NCBI GenBank assembly: GCA_025449115.1
Contig: JAHLKC010000028.1
Span: 248,001 to 312,000 of the forward strand
Length of the DNA stretch: 64,000 nt
Direction of reading: 5' to 3'
Origin: Chytridium lagenaria
Lineage: Eukaryota; Chytridiomycota; Chytridiomycetes; Chytridiales; Chytridiaceae
The notes below the pieces were generated by a model. It searched no databases. It was not told the DNA's origin and saw nothing but the letters and a program-made list of their open reading frames with translations. Position 1 is the first letter of the stretch. Each line of letters begins with the position of its first letter. Below are positions 28,064 through 39,783 of this stretch, one piece after another. A program made the translations under genes and the position numbers.

Positions 28064-28110
28064 TCTTTTGACTCCGCTTAGATAGCTGAAAATTGTCACA
28101 TCAAGTCTGC
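28064..28110. promoter_or_regulatory. 47-bp divergent promoter between two kinase genes
   Basis: The start codons of the GCK-type kinase (minus) and the CH-domain kinase (plus) are only 47 bases apart and point away from each other. Any promoter elements must be shared or lie in the coding regions. Confidence 0.4.
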
Positions 28111-29815
28111 ATGACGGTTCCGTTTCAAGAAGGCCGGCTGGTCATTCAGCAGGTGCGTTTGGGTTGAATGGAGGCGAGATGCAACTGACGGAGCATTCAG
28201 AGACGGCAAGTTCAGAACGATGCCGAGGACTTTATTCGTTCGCATTTGAAAGACTTGCCGAATCCCTTCGACTTTGAACGTGACTTGCGGGATGGAGTAT
28301 TGCTTTGCAAGTAAGATATACGCCGATGCCGTCAATTAAAAGTTCTAGATTAATGAATAAGCTCGTTCCTGGGTCGATAGGCATGATGAGTTTAACGTCC
28401 GAACCATTCAGGCAAATGGAGAACATCAGTCTTTTTTTGCATGCATGTGCCACTATGGACATGAAACCGCATGATATGTTCCAAACACTGGATTTGTATG
28501 AGGGAAAAACATACACCAAGTATAGCAACCTTAAATATGTATCCTGAGTCTTATTTCAAGGTTGCGCATTGCTTATTGTGCTTGGCGAAAAAGATGTCAG
28601 CAATATTGTTGAGTCACGAAGAGGGCAGTCGCGATCCTTGCCTCCAGCCATCGACGACAACGTTTATACCTGACAAAACTTCAACATCATCATCTCATAT
28701 TTCAAAGGAGATCACGGCTATGATGGGCGTTTGGTGAATTTCAGGAACTTGTGAGTTGTTTTTGGACTTTCCTCGACTAACACCTGCAGCATCTTGGGGA
28801 ATGCATAGGCAAAGGCCAATTCGGATCAGTCTACAAAGCTTTTTGCAAAGCGCAGGTTTTTTTCATGTGAGTCTCTCAAGTTAATGTTGGGCAGGTCGAG
28901 TTGTAGCAGTCAAAAAGATTCCGCTCTCCGGTGGGAAAGAAAGTAACTTAGCCGATGTTTTGGTAGCCAAAAGCAGTTTAGTTCTGATAATTATAGGATG
29001 AGGTGCAGACCTTAAATGTCCTGGCGCACCCAAACATAGTCAAATACTTCGGCATCTTTTCTGAGGCAAAGCAATTCACATCATTTTAGAGTACGAATGG
29101 CAAATACAAATATCTGACACGATAGATTTGCAGAGCTAGGTTCGTTACTTTCAGTCATCCGGCAATACGGGCCCCTTCGTGAAGATCTGCTAGTTCGCGA
29201 TTTGTGCCCCAGACTTTATCTGGAATAGCCTATCTTCACGCTCATAAATAATTCATTGCGATTGAAGGTTTGTTTTCATAAATATCTCACTAGGTAATCA
29301 TGGTATTAGTGTGCCAACATTCTGTTGACGAAGAATGGTGAGATCAAAATCTAGATTTTGGAGTGTCTCGAAGGCTGGGAAATAGCTCATCTGATGATGT
29401 CGTCGGTAACGCTCTGCGGCAATGTGAATCTCTAACTAATCAGGTACTCCAAATTGGATGGCGCCTGAAGTCGTAGAATTAAGGGGGTTTGGCCGGCTTC
29501 AGACATCTGGTACGCGCTACCTCTTCACGTTCTAATAAAACCAGGAGTTTGGGATGCTGCATTACTGAGATGTTAACAGGACATCCTCCCTTTCGTGAAA
29601 TGAACCAAATGGCCGTTCTTTTTAGTATCGTTGAAGACGCGCATCCACCGCTTCCTATCAATATCTCCAAGGTAGCACTGTAGTCTTTCATTATCATCTT
29701 ACTCTTATAGAATCTTGTAGACTTTCTTCTTCAATGCTTTGTGAAGGACTACAAGATCCGACCATCCGCATCCGAGCTTTCTACACACACCTGGTGCAGA
29801 GTGCGATCTACCTGA
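28111..29815 (+). CDS. Calponin-homology domain fused to a Cdc7/sepH-like STE kinase
   Basis: Exon 1 starts at ATG 28111 (MTVPFQEGRLVIQQ). The CH domain follows: DAEDFIRSHLKDLPNPFDFE, LRDGVLLC, LMNKLVPGSIG, PFRQMENISLFLHAC, MFQTLDLYEG. This is like transgelin/IQGAP-type CH domains. A Ser/Thr-rich linker of about 45 residues runs, within the same exon, into EFQEL-HLGECIGKGQFGSVYKAF, the kinase G-loop. Only one G in a GGG run separates the frames. The kinase has VVAVKKIPLSGG, LNVLAHPNIVKYFGIF, CANILLTKNGEIKI, DFGVSRRLG, WMAPEVVELRG, LGCCITEMLTGHPPFREMNQM and LLQCFVKDYKIRPSASEL. This pattern is closest to Cdc7/sepH kinases of the septation network. The HRD position reads HCD. The CH-kinase pairing is unusual. 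Confidence 0.7.
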
Positions 29816-30674
29816 TTTACTTGTAACGAATCCCTGTGTTATTCAGAGCTTGTTTGTGCCTTTCCAGTATGTGCATACCGTTTTCTCAAAAAATATATAC
29901 ATAAATAAATTGTACATCGTTAAATCATAATTTTTTGATGGTAGCAAAACACTCCAGATTTGTTTATCTCTTTACCGCGAGTTTCCTTTGTTGTTTATTG
30001 TTTTGTTTTTTTGGCAACTTTTTTTGCGCTCTAAGTTTCCATAATGGAGGAAGAAAAAGAAATGTCTGGGATAACCAACAGAAAAAGTAAACCAGCCAAA
30101 GAGAATAAAGTCACAGAAATCAGAGGCAACAACAGGTCAAATTTATTCGGCCGGCGCATTTGGGAGAAGAAAGAAAAAAGAAAGGAGGGAGAGAGGGAGT
30201 GAGAACAACAAAAGAACTCAGAAAAAAAAACATAAAGGAAAAAAGTCCCCAAAACCCACATGAACAAATTCTCATCCAAAGAGGTTAGGCTTAAAGAGGC
30301 AATGTAAAGAAGTAAAGGAGATACATCAAGACGGTCAATCAGAAGAGATGGTGGGTGAAAAATTAACACGTTCTGTTTTTTGACTTCAAAGAGAATTTAT
30401 GTTTTTTGGTTTCTTTCTTTTTTTTTGTTGGTTGCATGGCCACAGCATCAAACTCCAGATTCCAGGTTAAGAACAAAGAGGGGAAAAACAAGAGCGAAAG
30501 ACGGTATGGAGCGCCAATAGACCCAGAACGTTCAAATAAACACACACACCCTCCCCAATGAGACAATTCCTAAAAGTGATATCCTAATTTCTAAAAAACC
30601 CCCCCGAAATCACCCATAAGGAGAATAAATCGTTCCAGGGTTTTGTAGCCCCACGCGTCATCCCGCGACACTCC
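29816..30674. other. Intergenic / 3' flanks of CH-kinase and 14-3-3 genes
   Basis: This long low-complexity stretch has A-, T- and AG-rich tracts (for example about 30005-30021, 30170-30210 and 30415-30425). Open frames on the minus strand (30031-30369) are Phe/Leu/Ser-rich translations of these tracts and are not credible genes. It probably holds the 3' UTR of the 14-3-3 gene. Confidence 0.45.
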
Positions 30675-32283
30675 TTACTTGGGACCGTCCTCCGCATCCT
30701 CAGGCTTGGCGTCGTCGCCCTTGGCCTCTGCGTCGACTGAGACAAAACATTAATAATGAAGAAAAAAAGCCAATATAGAGCAACTAAAGATGAAAAAACT
30801 CACCATCCTGGAGGTCGGATGTCCACAGGGTCAAGTTGTCCCTCAACAATTGCATGATGAGGGTCGAGTCCTTGTAAGACTCCTCACTGAGGGTGTCGAG
30901 CTCAGCAATGGCGTCGTCAAACGCCTGCTTGGCAAGGTGGCAGGCACGGTCGGGGGAGTTCAAGATCTCGTAGTAGAAGACCGAGAAGTTGAGCGCAAGG
31001 CCAAGGCGGATGGGGTGGGTGGGGGCAAGCTCGGTTTGCGCAATGTCAGTGGCAGCCTTGTAGGCGTCGTGCGCTTGGCTGGCGGCGTCTTTCCTCTTGT
31101 CACCAACGGCGAACTCGGCAAGGTAACGGTGGTAGTCGCCCTTCCTGTAAATGTCAAAACAACCAAAAATAAAATAAATTCACACATTAGTCCATTTCTG
31201 GTCGCTTAAACAAAACATTGCAGAATTAGAAGATGAAACTCACATCTTGAAGTAGAAGACCTTGGACTCGCCGGCCTCAGCAGCGGGGATGAGGTGGTCG
31301 TCAAGGACACTGAGAATGTCTGAGCACACGTCCTGGAGCTCGAGCTCGATCTTGATGCGGTACTCCTTGATCTTCTTAACCTGGGACTCGTTGCCCTTGC
31401 TCTCCTCCTTCTGCTCGATAGAAGAGACGATTCTCCAGGAAGCACGACGGGCACCGATGACGTTCTTGTAGGCGACAGAGAGAAGGTTCCGCTCCTCGAC
31501 AGTCAGTTCCACACCGAGCTATAACAATGACAAAAAAGGTGATATAAGGGTCACAATGAAATGATGTAGGGAAATAACCGCGTCATGCGCAGGTGGTAGA
31601 AGGAAAGAAAATGGTTAGCGCGTCGCGTATCAAAGCATCCAAAATAAAAAATAAAATAAAAGTGAAGAAGGTATCCATTAATTAAAATCTCTTGTCTCAC
31701 CTTTGCAACCTCCTGCACATTGGCCAATAAGAAAAAATAAATTCATTTTCGAAAAATGAAAATTTCAATTAGAAAAATAGAATTAGAAGCAGCCGCAAGC
31801 AAATAGAAATGACAGCGAGCACAAAGAGGGAAGACGACGGCCTATGGGATGGATGGGCTTGATGAAATAACGAACGTATCCGTCATCATCCATAGTATCC
31901 ATCCGTAAGCGAGGGAATGCGATGACGGGAGAAAGGGAGAGGGTGGAATAATAACCTTCATGTACGCAACCATCTCTGCATAAATAAATATATCAGTTAC
32001 ATCATCATCATCATCAAACTGAATTAAAGAAAACAATCGGATTCCATATTCTTACCATCGTAACGCTCAGCCTGCTCAGCAAGCTTGGCCATGTAGACCT
32101 GATCTTCGCGGGAACCTGCCATAATGAATGGGATAAAAAGGGATGGGCGAGTAAGCCAAGCGTCCTCACAGTCCTCAGATCGCATCAAAACAACAACAGA
32201 TTGGCCCTCCATCGGCATTCTTGCAATGCCCAGATGGAGTCCAACGCGAGTCCTGATCCGCATCACTCACCCTTGTCGGCCAT
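30675..32283 (-). CDS. 14-3-3 phosphopeptide-binding protein
   Basis: This cytosolic dimeric adaptor binds phospho-Ser/Thr motifs. It starts at ATG 32283 (MADK), then [49 protein letters not shown] with the groove Lys, [39 protein letters not shown] with the groove Arg-Tyr, [14 protein letters not shown] and [11 protein letters not shown]. An acidic tail ends at TAA 30675-30677. The exon pattern is unusual: a 20-nt exon (31956-31975) and a 12-nt microexon (31701-31712) separated by a 243-nt intron. Introns here are longer than elsewhere in the window, and no frameshift is evident. Confidence 0.97.
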
Positions 32284-33487
32284 TTCTTGTATATAGGGGG
32301 GGAAGGTGGTGATCGATTTACGGGAATAGGGAAACTGTTTGATTTTTTGAGGCAAATATTTTTGAGGGAGGGGGATGGGGGGTTAATAAGGGGCACTTGG
32401 ATAGAAGACGAGCGTCAATGTAGTTGTGGAAGAGGTCCGATGAAAGAGGGTGCGTGAAGAGAGATACCCGACAACACCAATGATGTGCTTCTCATGTTGA
32501 AGCATTTCTCAGGAGAGAGGGATCATGCAGTGATGGGTGCCGAATAAGGCATATTGCTATCCTTCCCACGCGATGATGCTGACGATGCAGGGGGTATAGT
32601 CGAGAAAGTCCATGGAGTAGTTCCAATCATCTTCCTTCCACCCATTCGCTCTCATCCATCTTTCCATGACGCCCTCTTCTAAATGAGCATCCGCCGTTTG
32701 AAGGGGAACAGGAAGGGTCTGCAACCAACCAACCTTCGCAGAGATTCTTTCACAAAACGGAAATTTTGAGCCAGAAGAAAAAAAGATTTTTGTTTTGGTC
32801 TTCGGAAAGGCTGGCAACACACCAGCATCCAGTTTTCTTGAGGGGTCGTGGTGCTGGAGGTCACAGAGGTGAAGACAGACCAAAGTGAGTTGGTTAAAGC
32901 TTTTCTAAAAATGGTTAATTGCTATTCTATCCTGTGACAGGTTTTAAAGTTTTATTTGTTTTTGTTGTGAATTACAACTTTTCCATCTCGTTGCCCTATT
33001 CATTCAAGATTAAAACATTACGTAGGCAAGGAAAAGATGCTGTTGCCAACCAACCACTCAAAACGGAATACTTTACAATTAAATATCTTTTTAAATTGAG
33101 ATGAGAAGACGTCGACGTCTAAATGGTAATTTGTGTTCCTGAGGTTCACACCACCAACAATAAAAGTCACGTAGTGACTGCAGTTCATTACAAAATCCTT
33201 TGGAAAAAAGACTGTAAGTTGATGGTAAAAAATCCATGTTTATGCTTTGAGAATACGGGTTTCTGAGGAGGATATGTAAAATAAGAATAATAAAATAAAA
33301 TAAAATAAGCTAAACATCCATTCCAGGCAATCAACTACCCACAAGCACTCCTCTTTGCTATCAAGCCTTTGCATCATACCGCTTCAAACAACTCGCAGAG
33401 TTTCTATGTAAATAAAATAAATCGATTTAGAATATGCCTCTCACTAGAAGAACACGCGCAAAGAAGAAAAAAAAATAGAATTATATA
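32284..33487. other. 14-3-3 upstream region with one weak candidate ORF
   Basis: The first part is the 14-3-3 promoter and 5' region. A minus-strand open frame at 32557-32883 ends HLEEGVMERWMRANGWKEDD followed by an aromatic-rich tail. It looks protein-like but matches nothing I know and has no clear exon partners. The remainder (32900-33480) is AT-rich with no coding signal. Confidence 0.35.
33291..33309. repeat. TAAAA pentanucleotide microsatellite
   Basis: Nearly four tandem copies of TAAAA (taaaataaaataaaataa) lie in an AT-rich intergenic stretch. This is a simple repeat with no further meaning seen. Confidence 0.8.
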
Positions 33488-35417
33488 TCAAAAAGCAGGA
33501 GCAAAACTCACCGTCACCCTCCCGTCATTCACCGCATCCGGCAAACTCAACGCCACAACTCCCTTCACAAATCTACACCAAGCGCCATCACCAACCCCAC
33601 CTTCTCCCCGCCCATCCTCCCTTTCGCGCTCCCAGCACCCCCCAAAACGCCAATCCCAAACTCCACACAAGCCTTCCAAATCGTTCCACCTCCCCGTCCT
33701 CCCTCTTGACCACCCGTCCAGGCGACGCCAACCGTCGACCACTCACTCCACTCATCCGTAAAATCCTCAACGATTCCAACGCTTTGACCGCATTGTCGGC
33801 GAGCATGGCTGTCTTAGATATGGAGGCGCGACGGGCTAACAGGTGAAGGCCTTGGGTTGCCCATTCGAGGTATAAGGCGACAAGGATGGCCATATCATCC
33901 ATTTTGGGGGGAAGAGGGCGATGTGTGAATGACGCAAAGTCAGCACCGACAGCCAACCCCGAAAGGACGCATCAACCAGTCCTTTACCACTCTAAAATAT
34001 CACATGTTAAAATATGCGTCTAAAATAAACTTCGATTTTTACCTTTCCCTGTTCACGCTTTTCTCTCGTCATCTCTGTCTCAACAAACAACCAATATCTC
34101 CACGGCAACGATATCATCCACTGCGATACAGCGCGTAAAAGTTCTTCATCAATAGGAAAACCAAGGTGTTTCCACGAAGAGTCCGTAGGGTTGAGGATAT
34201 CCGTGTATTTTGTGGATTTGGTATCAGAAAGGTGGAGATGCGGAGGAGGTCATCATCGAGATCACCTTGCATTTCCCAGGTATGGGTGAGGAGGGATCTC
34301 ATGTCTTCGATGATGGATATGAACTGGTGGAAAATTAGAAAACGTATGGGGTGGAGGTTGTTGTACCTGCAAAACTCTACCAATATTGTCTTGATAAAGT
34401 CGCCACATCGGTACAAGATTCTATGTAAGAGAAAATGGCATTAGAACGTAAGGACCAAATCCTCTTCGAAACGCGAGGATCAGAAAGTTACCCCCAACTG
34501 CTCCAAATCCCCTCCGGAAAGCCACCGCCCCGTCTCCAAATCCCCTCCACAATCGCCCTCAAATCCTCATACGAATCCCCACCAAACGCGCCATTCTGCA
34601 ACAACCCCAAATTATACTCCAGCTCCTGCTTCTTGCGTGTCCATACGCGTCTCTGCGCCAATGATTTCCAGGTCGTCGTTGTTGTTATGCTGGGAGATGC
34701 ACGCGCATCGTCTTCGTCCATAGGGTCTGCGGAGGGGGTGGTGAGAAAGGATGCCGGGTAAAGGTCGAGAGGGTTGTGTCCATGGAGAGAGTTGAAGATT
34801 TACGGAGAAGGACGGGGGGCGGGTACGTGGGCAGGCGAGTTTACGAAATTCGTGGTCTTGAAGGCGGTGAATGGGAGCGTTTGTGAGGTTGCGTTGGTGG
34901 GGGAGAACGGGGAGGGAAGTTGGCTTGAGGTTGAGACGTCGTCGACCGTAAGACTTTTGGAGAAACGAGTGGAGAGACCTGAACCAAGACGACGTGCCTT
35001 TGAAGAAGGGCAAACGTTTTGACTCGCCGTTGGACGAGTTGGGTTCAGGGCTTTGTTCCGTTGCTGATCGTTTCCGCCTAAGTGAACCCATTCTGTAGAT
35101 GCCGCCGACGTGAATCCGTTATCAGCTGACCGAAACGGGGTTCGCAAAGCTGGTGGTGAGATGGTTCGATGTATTGAAGGTGCACGGTCTCGTTTAGGTG
35201 AAGCACCGGCGGGGTTTTAAATCGTTGGCAAGTTCTTCCAACGCAATTAGGAGGGTGCTGACTGTTGAGCCTAGTGGCAGCCATGGGCCTCGTGATGGGA
35301 GGCAAGGGGGGATGGAAATGCAGAGGAGAGAGGGCGATTGGAGGGTGGTAGCTGACTGAAGGGGACGAGATGTTCAAGGTCAAGAGAGGCCTCCGAGTCT
35401 TGGGAAATGAGATCCAT
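33488..35417 (-). CDS. Unidentified multi-exon protein, disordered N-terminus and helical C-terminus
   Basis: I do not recognise this gene. A plausible start is ATG 35417 (MDLISQDSEASLDLEHLVPF). It is followed by a Ser/Pro/Thr-rich region (VDDVSTSSQLPSPFSP, LPFTAFKTTNFVNSP). Helical exons come next: WKSLAQRRVWTRKKQELEYN, LGLLQNGAFGGDSYEDLRA, FIKTILVEFCRYNNLHPIRF, IEDMRSLLTHTWEMQG and LVALYLEWATQGLHLLARRA. The end is near 33488 (PDAVNDGRVTVSFAPAF). The exons share short introns and frame jumps with the other genes here. It is richer in GC than its neighbours. A scaffold or complex-subunit role is only a guess. Confidence 0.5.
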
Positions 35418-35900
35418 GGCGGATGGTTGTTGGGGATGGAAGTGGTGGTAGTGTCGATTGACCACCGGATGACAGGTGTTGGCAGAAAGCATGGAATGTT
35501 TTGCCGTTGAGTTGATCACTCGACCTTCATTCACCTTGAATGAGGGCGGTGATGATGATATGTTGACAAATGGATACGCAAAGTTCTAAAGACTTTATTC
35601 AAGATGCTGGTGGTGAAAACAGGGCCTGATGGTTCTTCCGCCAGCTGCACGCTTTGTTCGTTGCTCCTTGGCAAAAGCAACAACTTGCGCAGCTTCAAAA
35701 AAATTCCTGGTTGATAAACTCATTCGGACTTGACATTAAGCTGTTGTTTCCATGTTTATAGACCGCGAAAAAAGGTGCGAACCAAAAACAAAAAGAGTGA
35801 ATGATAAAAAAAAAAAAAGAGAGACGTCTTTATTTTCCTGAGGCCGAACGAGATACACTCTGGACCAAATTTACGAAAAAGATTTCCTTACTACATGCGT
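35418..35900. other. Intergenic between unknown gene and septin
   Basis: It contains the upstream region of the unknown gene and the septin 3' flank, with a 12-base A run followed by GAGAGAG at about 35806-35825. No coding region is supported. A minus-strand His-rich frame (35418-35534) is an upstream extension of the unknown gene's ORF and is probably 5' UTR. Confidence 0.4.
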
Positions 35901-37637
35901 TTATGTTCTAGTCACAATTGGCTCATTCCTCCGCGAGGCTGCGACGAGCTCCTCGAGTTCCTCCTCAAGAGTCTTCACCTGCTTGTGGTGGGACTCAAGA
36001 TCTGCGTTCAAGCGATCCCTCTCAGAGATGAGCTGTCATAAAATAATAAAACGAAACATTTAGTAAACGTGAGTTCCATACGTTAAGACACCTATAGTTT
36101 AAGGTGACATAACAAGAATCATAAACTCACCCTCTGCTCCCATTGCCTAAACCTATTTTCTTCCATACGGACCTGCTCCGTAAACCTCTTACGAAGAGCC
36201 TCCTCCTCCTCCTTCATCTTCGACTCCACAGCCTTCCTCGCCCTCACTCCAGGGTCATCATCGGAACGGCCCTCAGCGGTAAGCTTTATGGAACGGAAGT
36301 TCTCGTAATGGTGTTCCTCGGTCATGGAAATAAGATCGTGCATGTGGGTACGGATAAGGAGGTTGCGGAGTTTCTTAAAGTCGCAGTGGTTTTCGTTCTC
36401 GACTAATACAGTGTGAGTATGGCAAAAGAGAAAAGGAGGTACTGAACCTTCGGCAACACCCCACAGGTATTGACGTCCACGGACGGGAGCGCCGTTAACC
36501 ATAACATCGGTTTCACTAGAAATCACGGAGAAGGGCATAGCGGACTATAACCCAAAGTTAGCCATATGGACGTAATTACCATCAAATCTTACGAGAATGC
36601 TGTTGTTGCGGCGGGTAGTATCCTCGTCGTCACTGTGGATTGGAGGGCTGAAGACCTGAATTCCATGGAAAGCAATAGAATCCCTGATACGGTCCTTGTA
36701 GGCGAGCATGTCGGCGGGAGTGACAGTGTCAGCCTTGGCAACAACGGGAATAAGGTTGACCCTGGTACTGAGCTGCTTCATGACCTCCACGTCGAGAGGG
36801 CGGAGGCTATGCAAAACAGTAATGTTTTGTAAATATCAATGCACTACCATTCTTAAAGTCTAATCCGACTAAAAGCATGAAATAAATATACCTGTGCCCG
36901 GTGGGAGGAATAAAGTAGAGACAGACGTGGACACGAAGATCATCGGCCTTATTCCTCTGTGCCTTTGACTCATGGTGCATATAAAGCTGGTGCTGCTCAT
37001 CAAGGAACTCGATAATGGGCACCCAGCAATCCTGGTTGTTAACGTAGTCTCCGAATCCAGGGGTGTCAATAACAGTCAGTCTCACGTTGAATCCCTTCTC
37101 TTCAATCTCTGCAATAAGAATTAGCGCAAAAGGTCAGCTCCGACAATATCTTTTCAAACAGCTTTATAAATAATTACCGGCGCGAACAACGTCAATTTGA
37201 ACAGTCCTCTCCAGTTGCTTTGTGTGCCTCGTTTCAGGCTTCTTGTATTCTCTGAGGAGTGTGGTGAAGAGCGTGTTGATGAAAGTTGACTTTCCAAGAC
37301 CGGATTCCCCTGTAAACGAATGTGTAAGATGCTGAGACACTTATGTAAGCTTCCAGTACGCCTCTATGTGCGATCATGCTCTTTTAGGCTATTCCGTTGT
37401 CATGTCTTCATGATTCGCTATAATTTGAATCCTGTCCAGTTCCCATTCATCCAGAAGCATGATCGTACTCTTTGCTTGATATCCGGTGAGGCATGATCGC
37501 ATGATCGCAACGTCTCTTGAATGCTCATCAGAATACATACCAACGACCATGACGGTGAAGTTAGTTCCTTTTCTTGAGACGATCCTGTGCATCTGGTTGG
37601 GCAGGTTTGCCACGCCAACAAGCGTAGAGAACTTCAT
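35901..37637 (-). CDS. Septin GTPase
   Basis: Septins polymerise into filaments and rings at the cell cortex and division sites. The start ATG 37637 gives [19 protein letters not shown]. The P-loop is [17 protein letters not shown], split by a roughly 230-nt intron inside the Gly codon. Then come [53 protein letters not shown] and the septin unique element with RQYLWGVAE and [18 protein letters not shown]-terminal coiled coil ([34 protein letters not shown]) ends PIVTRT at TAA 35901-35903. The N-terminus NLPNQ(M/R)H and coiled coil suggest a CDC3- or CDC12-type subunit. No frameshift is needed. Confidence 0.95.
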
Positions 37638-38005
37638 CTTGCTGTTAAACTGTATGATACAGTTGGAGGCGTAGAGCGAATGTGTGATGCTGCTGGTGTC
37701 AAAAGGATGTGCTGTTTATAGACGAAAGTCCAGAGATCGTTAGCGACCAGCGACTAGCGATTGATGAGGAGAGGAGTGCTGTAACAAAAGAATCTCTCGC
37801 TTTTTCCAATTGGTGATTCAACGGTCGGTTACACTGTCCTCTTTATAAAGACATTCTCCTTTACAGTGACAGCGGTTTGCGGCCAGTTTCTTCGACGAGA
37901 CAAAAAAGGCCACTAAATATTCGCTGGGTGATAGTAGTAGATTGCAATGTAGTCAAACGATGTATTGGTATTTGAGTTAAGACGAACAAAGGGGGGAAAA
38001 GCCAT
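37638..38005. other. Septin upstream / VMA5 downstream region
   Basis: The stretch is 368 bases between two minus-strand genes. It should hold the septin promoter. No coding region is seen. Confidence 0.4.
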
Positions 38006-39783
38006 CTATTGGGATACCCAGAACGCCGGTATTGAGAAAAGCACAGCAGGACAATAATCCTTCTCTCCAAGCAACAGTTGCAAATTCTCTTCCAAATGTT
38101 CATCCTCCTTAGCATTTCCTGCGCCCCCGAGACGTGCGTAATGCGCGTTAATAGCGTCACGAACTTTCTGATCCTGTCGAGGTTTGGTCTAAAGGAAGGT
38201 GAGACTACATAAAGCGAGTATTATCGGGCTTGGTACCTTAATTAACATAGGTTGGAAGTCTGGAGGAAGACCGTATCGAAGCACGCTTTCAACATACAGA
38301 CGTACAACTTTGGCGTGGATCCAGCATGCAAAGAGTTCGCCGAAATTGGTCTTGCAGAGACGGAGAAGAGTAGCCTGAATGACACAAACGGTTAGATGTA
38401 TACATATATGACTTAAATATTTTACCAAAAGCTCCTTCTCCGTGTTTGCTGAATCTGCCATCTCCTTCTTCTCTTTCGCCAAAAGCTCCTCGTTCCACTT
38501 GAAATCGCGGACGACAAATCTTTTCAAATTATGATTATGAATAGCAAGTTCCATCGGATTATATTACTCACCTCTTCTCTCTTGCCTTCAGCGTGAACTC
38601 CTCAACGATACGATGGAACAGAGTTACGCTGTAGAGGAGGTATTCATCATCTTCCGTGATTTTTCTACAAACAAAATCATCAATCTTTCTTATCTTAACA
38701 TATCGAGAACGAGAATGCACTCACTGTGCGGATCGAGGTACTACCATCTGGGTCAATGTTTCATAAGAGTTGATCCATTCTGTTTCGCTTGACCTTAGAA
38801 TCGCATAAGAAAGCACAATAGCGATAATGCCTACTTTGGAACAGCGACCAGCCGGTTGTTAAGTACTCCGAATCCCAAATAAAATATTCCTTCTTCACAA
38901 GACCGTTCAAGCTCCTCACAGAAAGATTACCGCTGTAAGAAAGTCAGCAAACATCGAATGATACATTAGTTGTACCCTTGCTTTCGTTGCATGCCTGCTA
39001 GCTGCGTCTTAACCGTAGTGTAAGTCTGCATTTTCGATTTCATGAGTGTATCAATTGACGTCACTTCCTATAACCACATAAGCATGCCGCGAATGTAAAC
39101 CCTCTACTTGCGCAATGAGCTCTGTTAGCTCCTTCAACGATTTGTCTGCGCGATATTTCATAGTGTTCCATTGAAACGTTTTCAAGTATTGGTCAATACT
39201 TCCTAATATACGTTAAGAGTTTTTGAAAATATAGGGCGGCATACGATCATTAACGACAAGGTTTTGTCTCCATCTATCAAGGTCACCGCCAAGAAGTGTA
39301 CGCATATTTTCGGCAATCTTGATTGTGATGGATTCGTAGGCGGCGTCGGCTTTCGCAAGATCGTCGAAAGAACGACGAGGGTATCAAGGGTGCCAACCTG
39401 AGTGAAAAACACGAGTTGAAGAAGGTCGGTGAGAAGTGGGAACTCCATCAACGTTTTTAGGTAAAAAGGGGAGGCTCTCTTCCTCATTTCCATCGTCGCT
39501 TATTATACTGGCCATTCTTCAATAGCTGACTTCATGAGTCTTAAGTAAGGCTTCAAATATTAATCGGCAGCGTATCAAACGCGCTTCCTCCGTTGCTTCC
39601 GATAATATCTTCATCCCATGCACCGCCATGGGATCTGTTCCCCACCTTAAAGTCGGGCAGGGTGAATGTAAAAAGCTCTGCAAGGTCGTTTGTCTTTGAC
39701 GCAATCTTTTCACGCAGCTTTGATGCGGCATCAGCCTTGGTAGGATCGGCAGGAGCCGACAGCAGGAAGATGGAGGAGGCCAT
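38006..39783 (-). CDS. VMA5: V-type ATPase V1 subunit C
   Basis: Subunit C links the V1 stators to Vo and controls reversible assembly of the vacuolar proton pump. The start ATG 39783 gives MASSIFLLSAPADPTKADAA. Then come FTLPDFKVGNRS, a central region (for example EFPLLTDLLQLVFF), FVVRDFKWNEELLAKEK, NFGELFACWIHAKVVRLYVE, SVLRYGLPPDFQPMLIK and VRDAINAHYARLGG. It ends AVLFSIPAFWVSQ at TAG 38006-38008. The FIAWIHxKxLRVFVESVLRYGLP signature is nearly complete. The last residues differ from the usual YPYVYFKI, so the true end may involve a small frameshift. It is divergent from BRX1. Confidence 0.92.

Noticed and set aside
30031..30369. Minus-strand 112-codon open frame rich in Phe, Leu and Ser
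   Set aside because: It is the translation of A/AG-rich low-complexity tracts downstream of the 14-3-3 stop and is better explained as 3' UTR.
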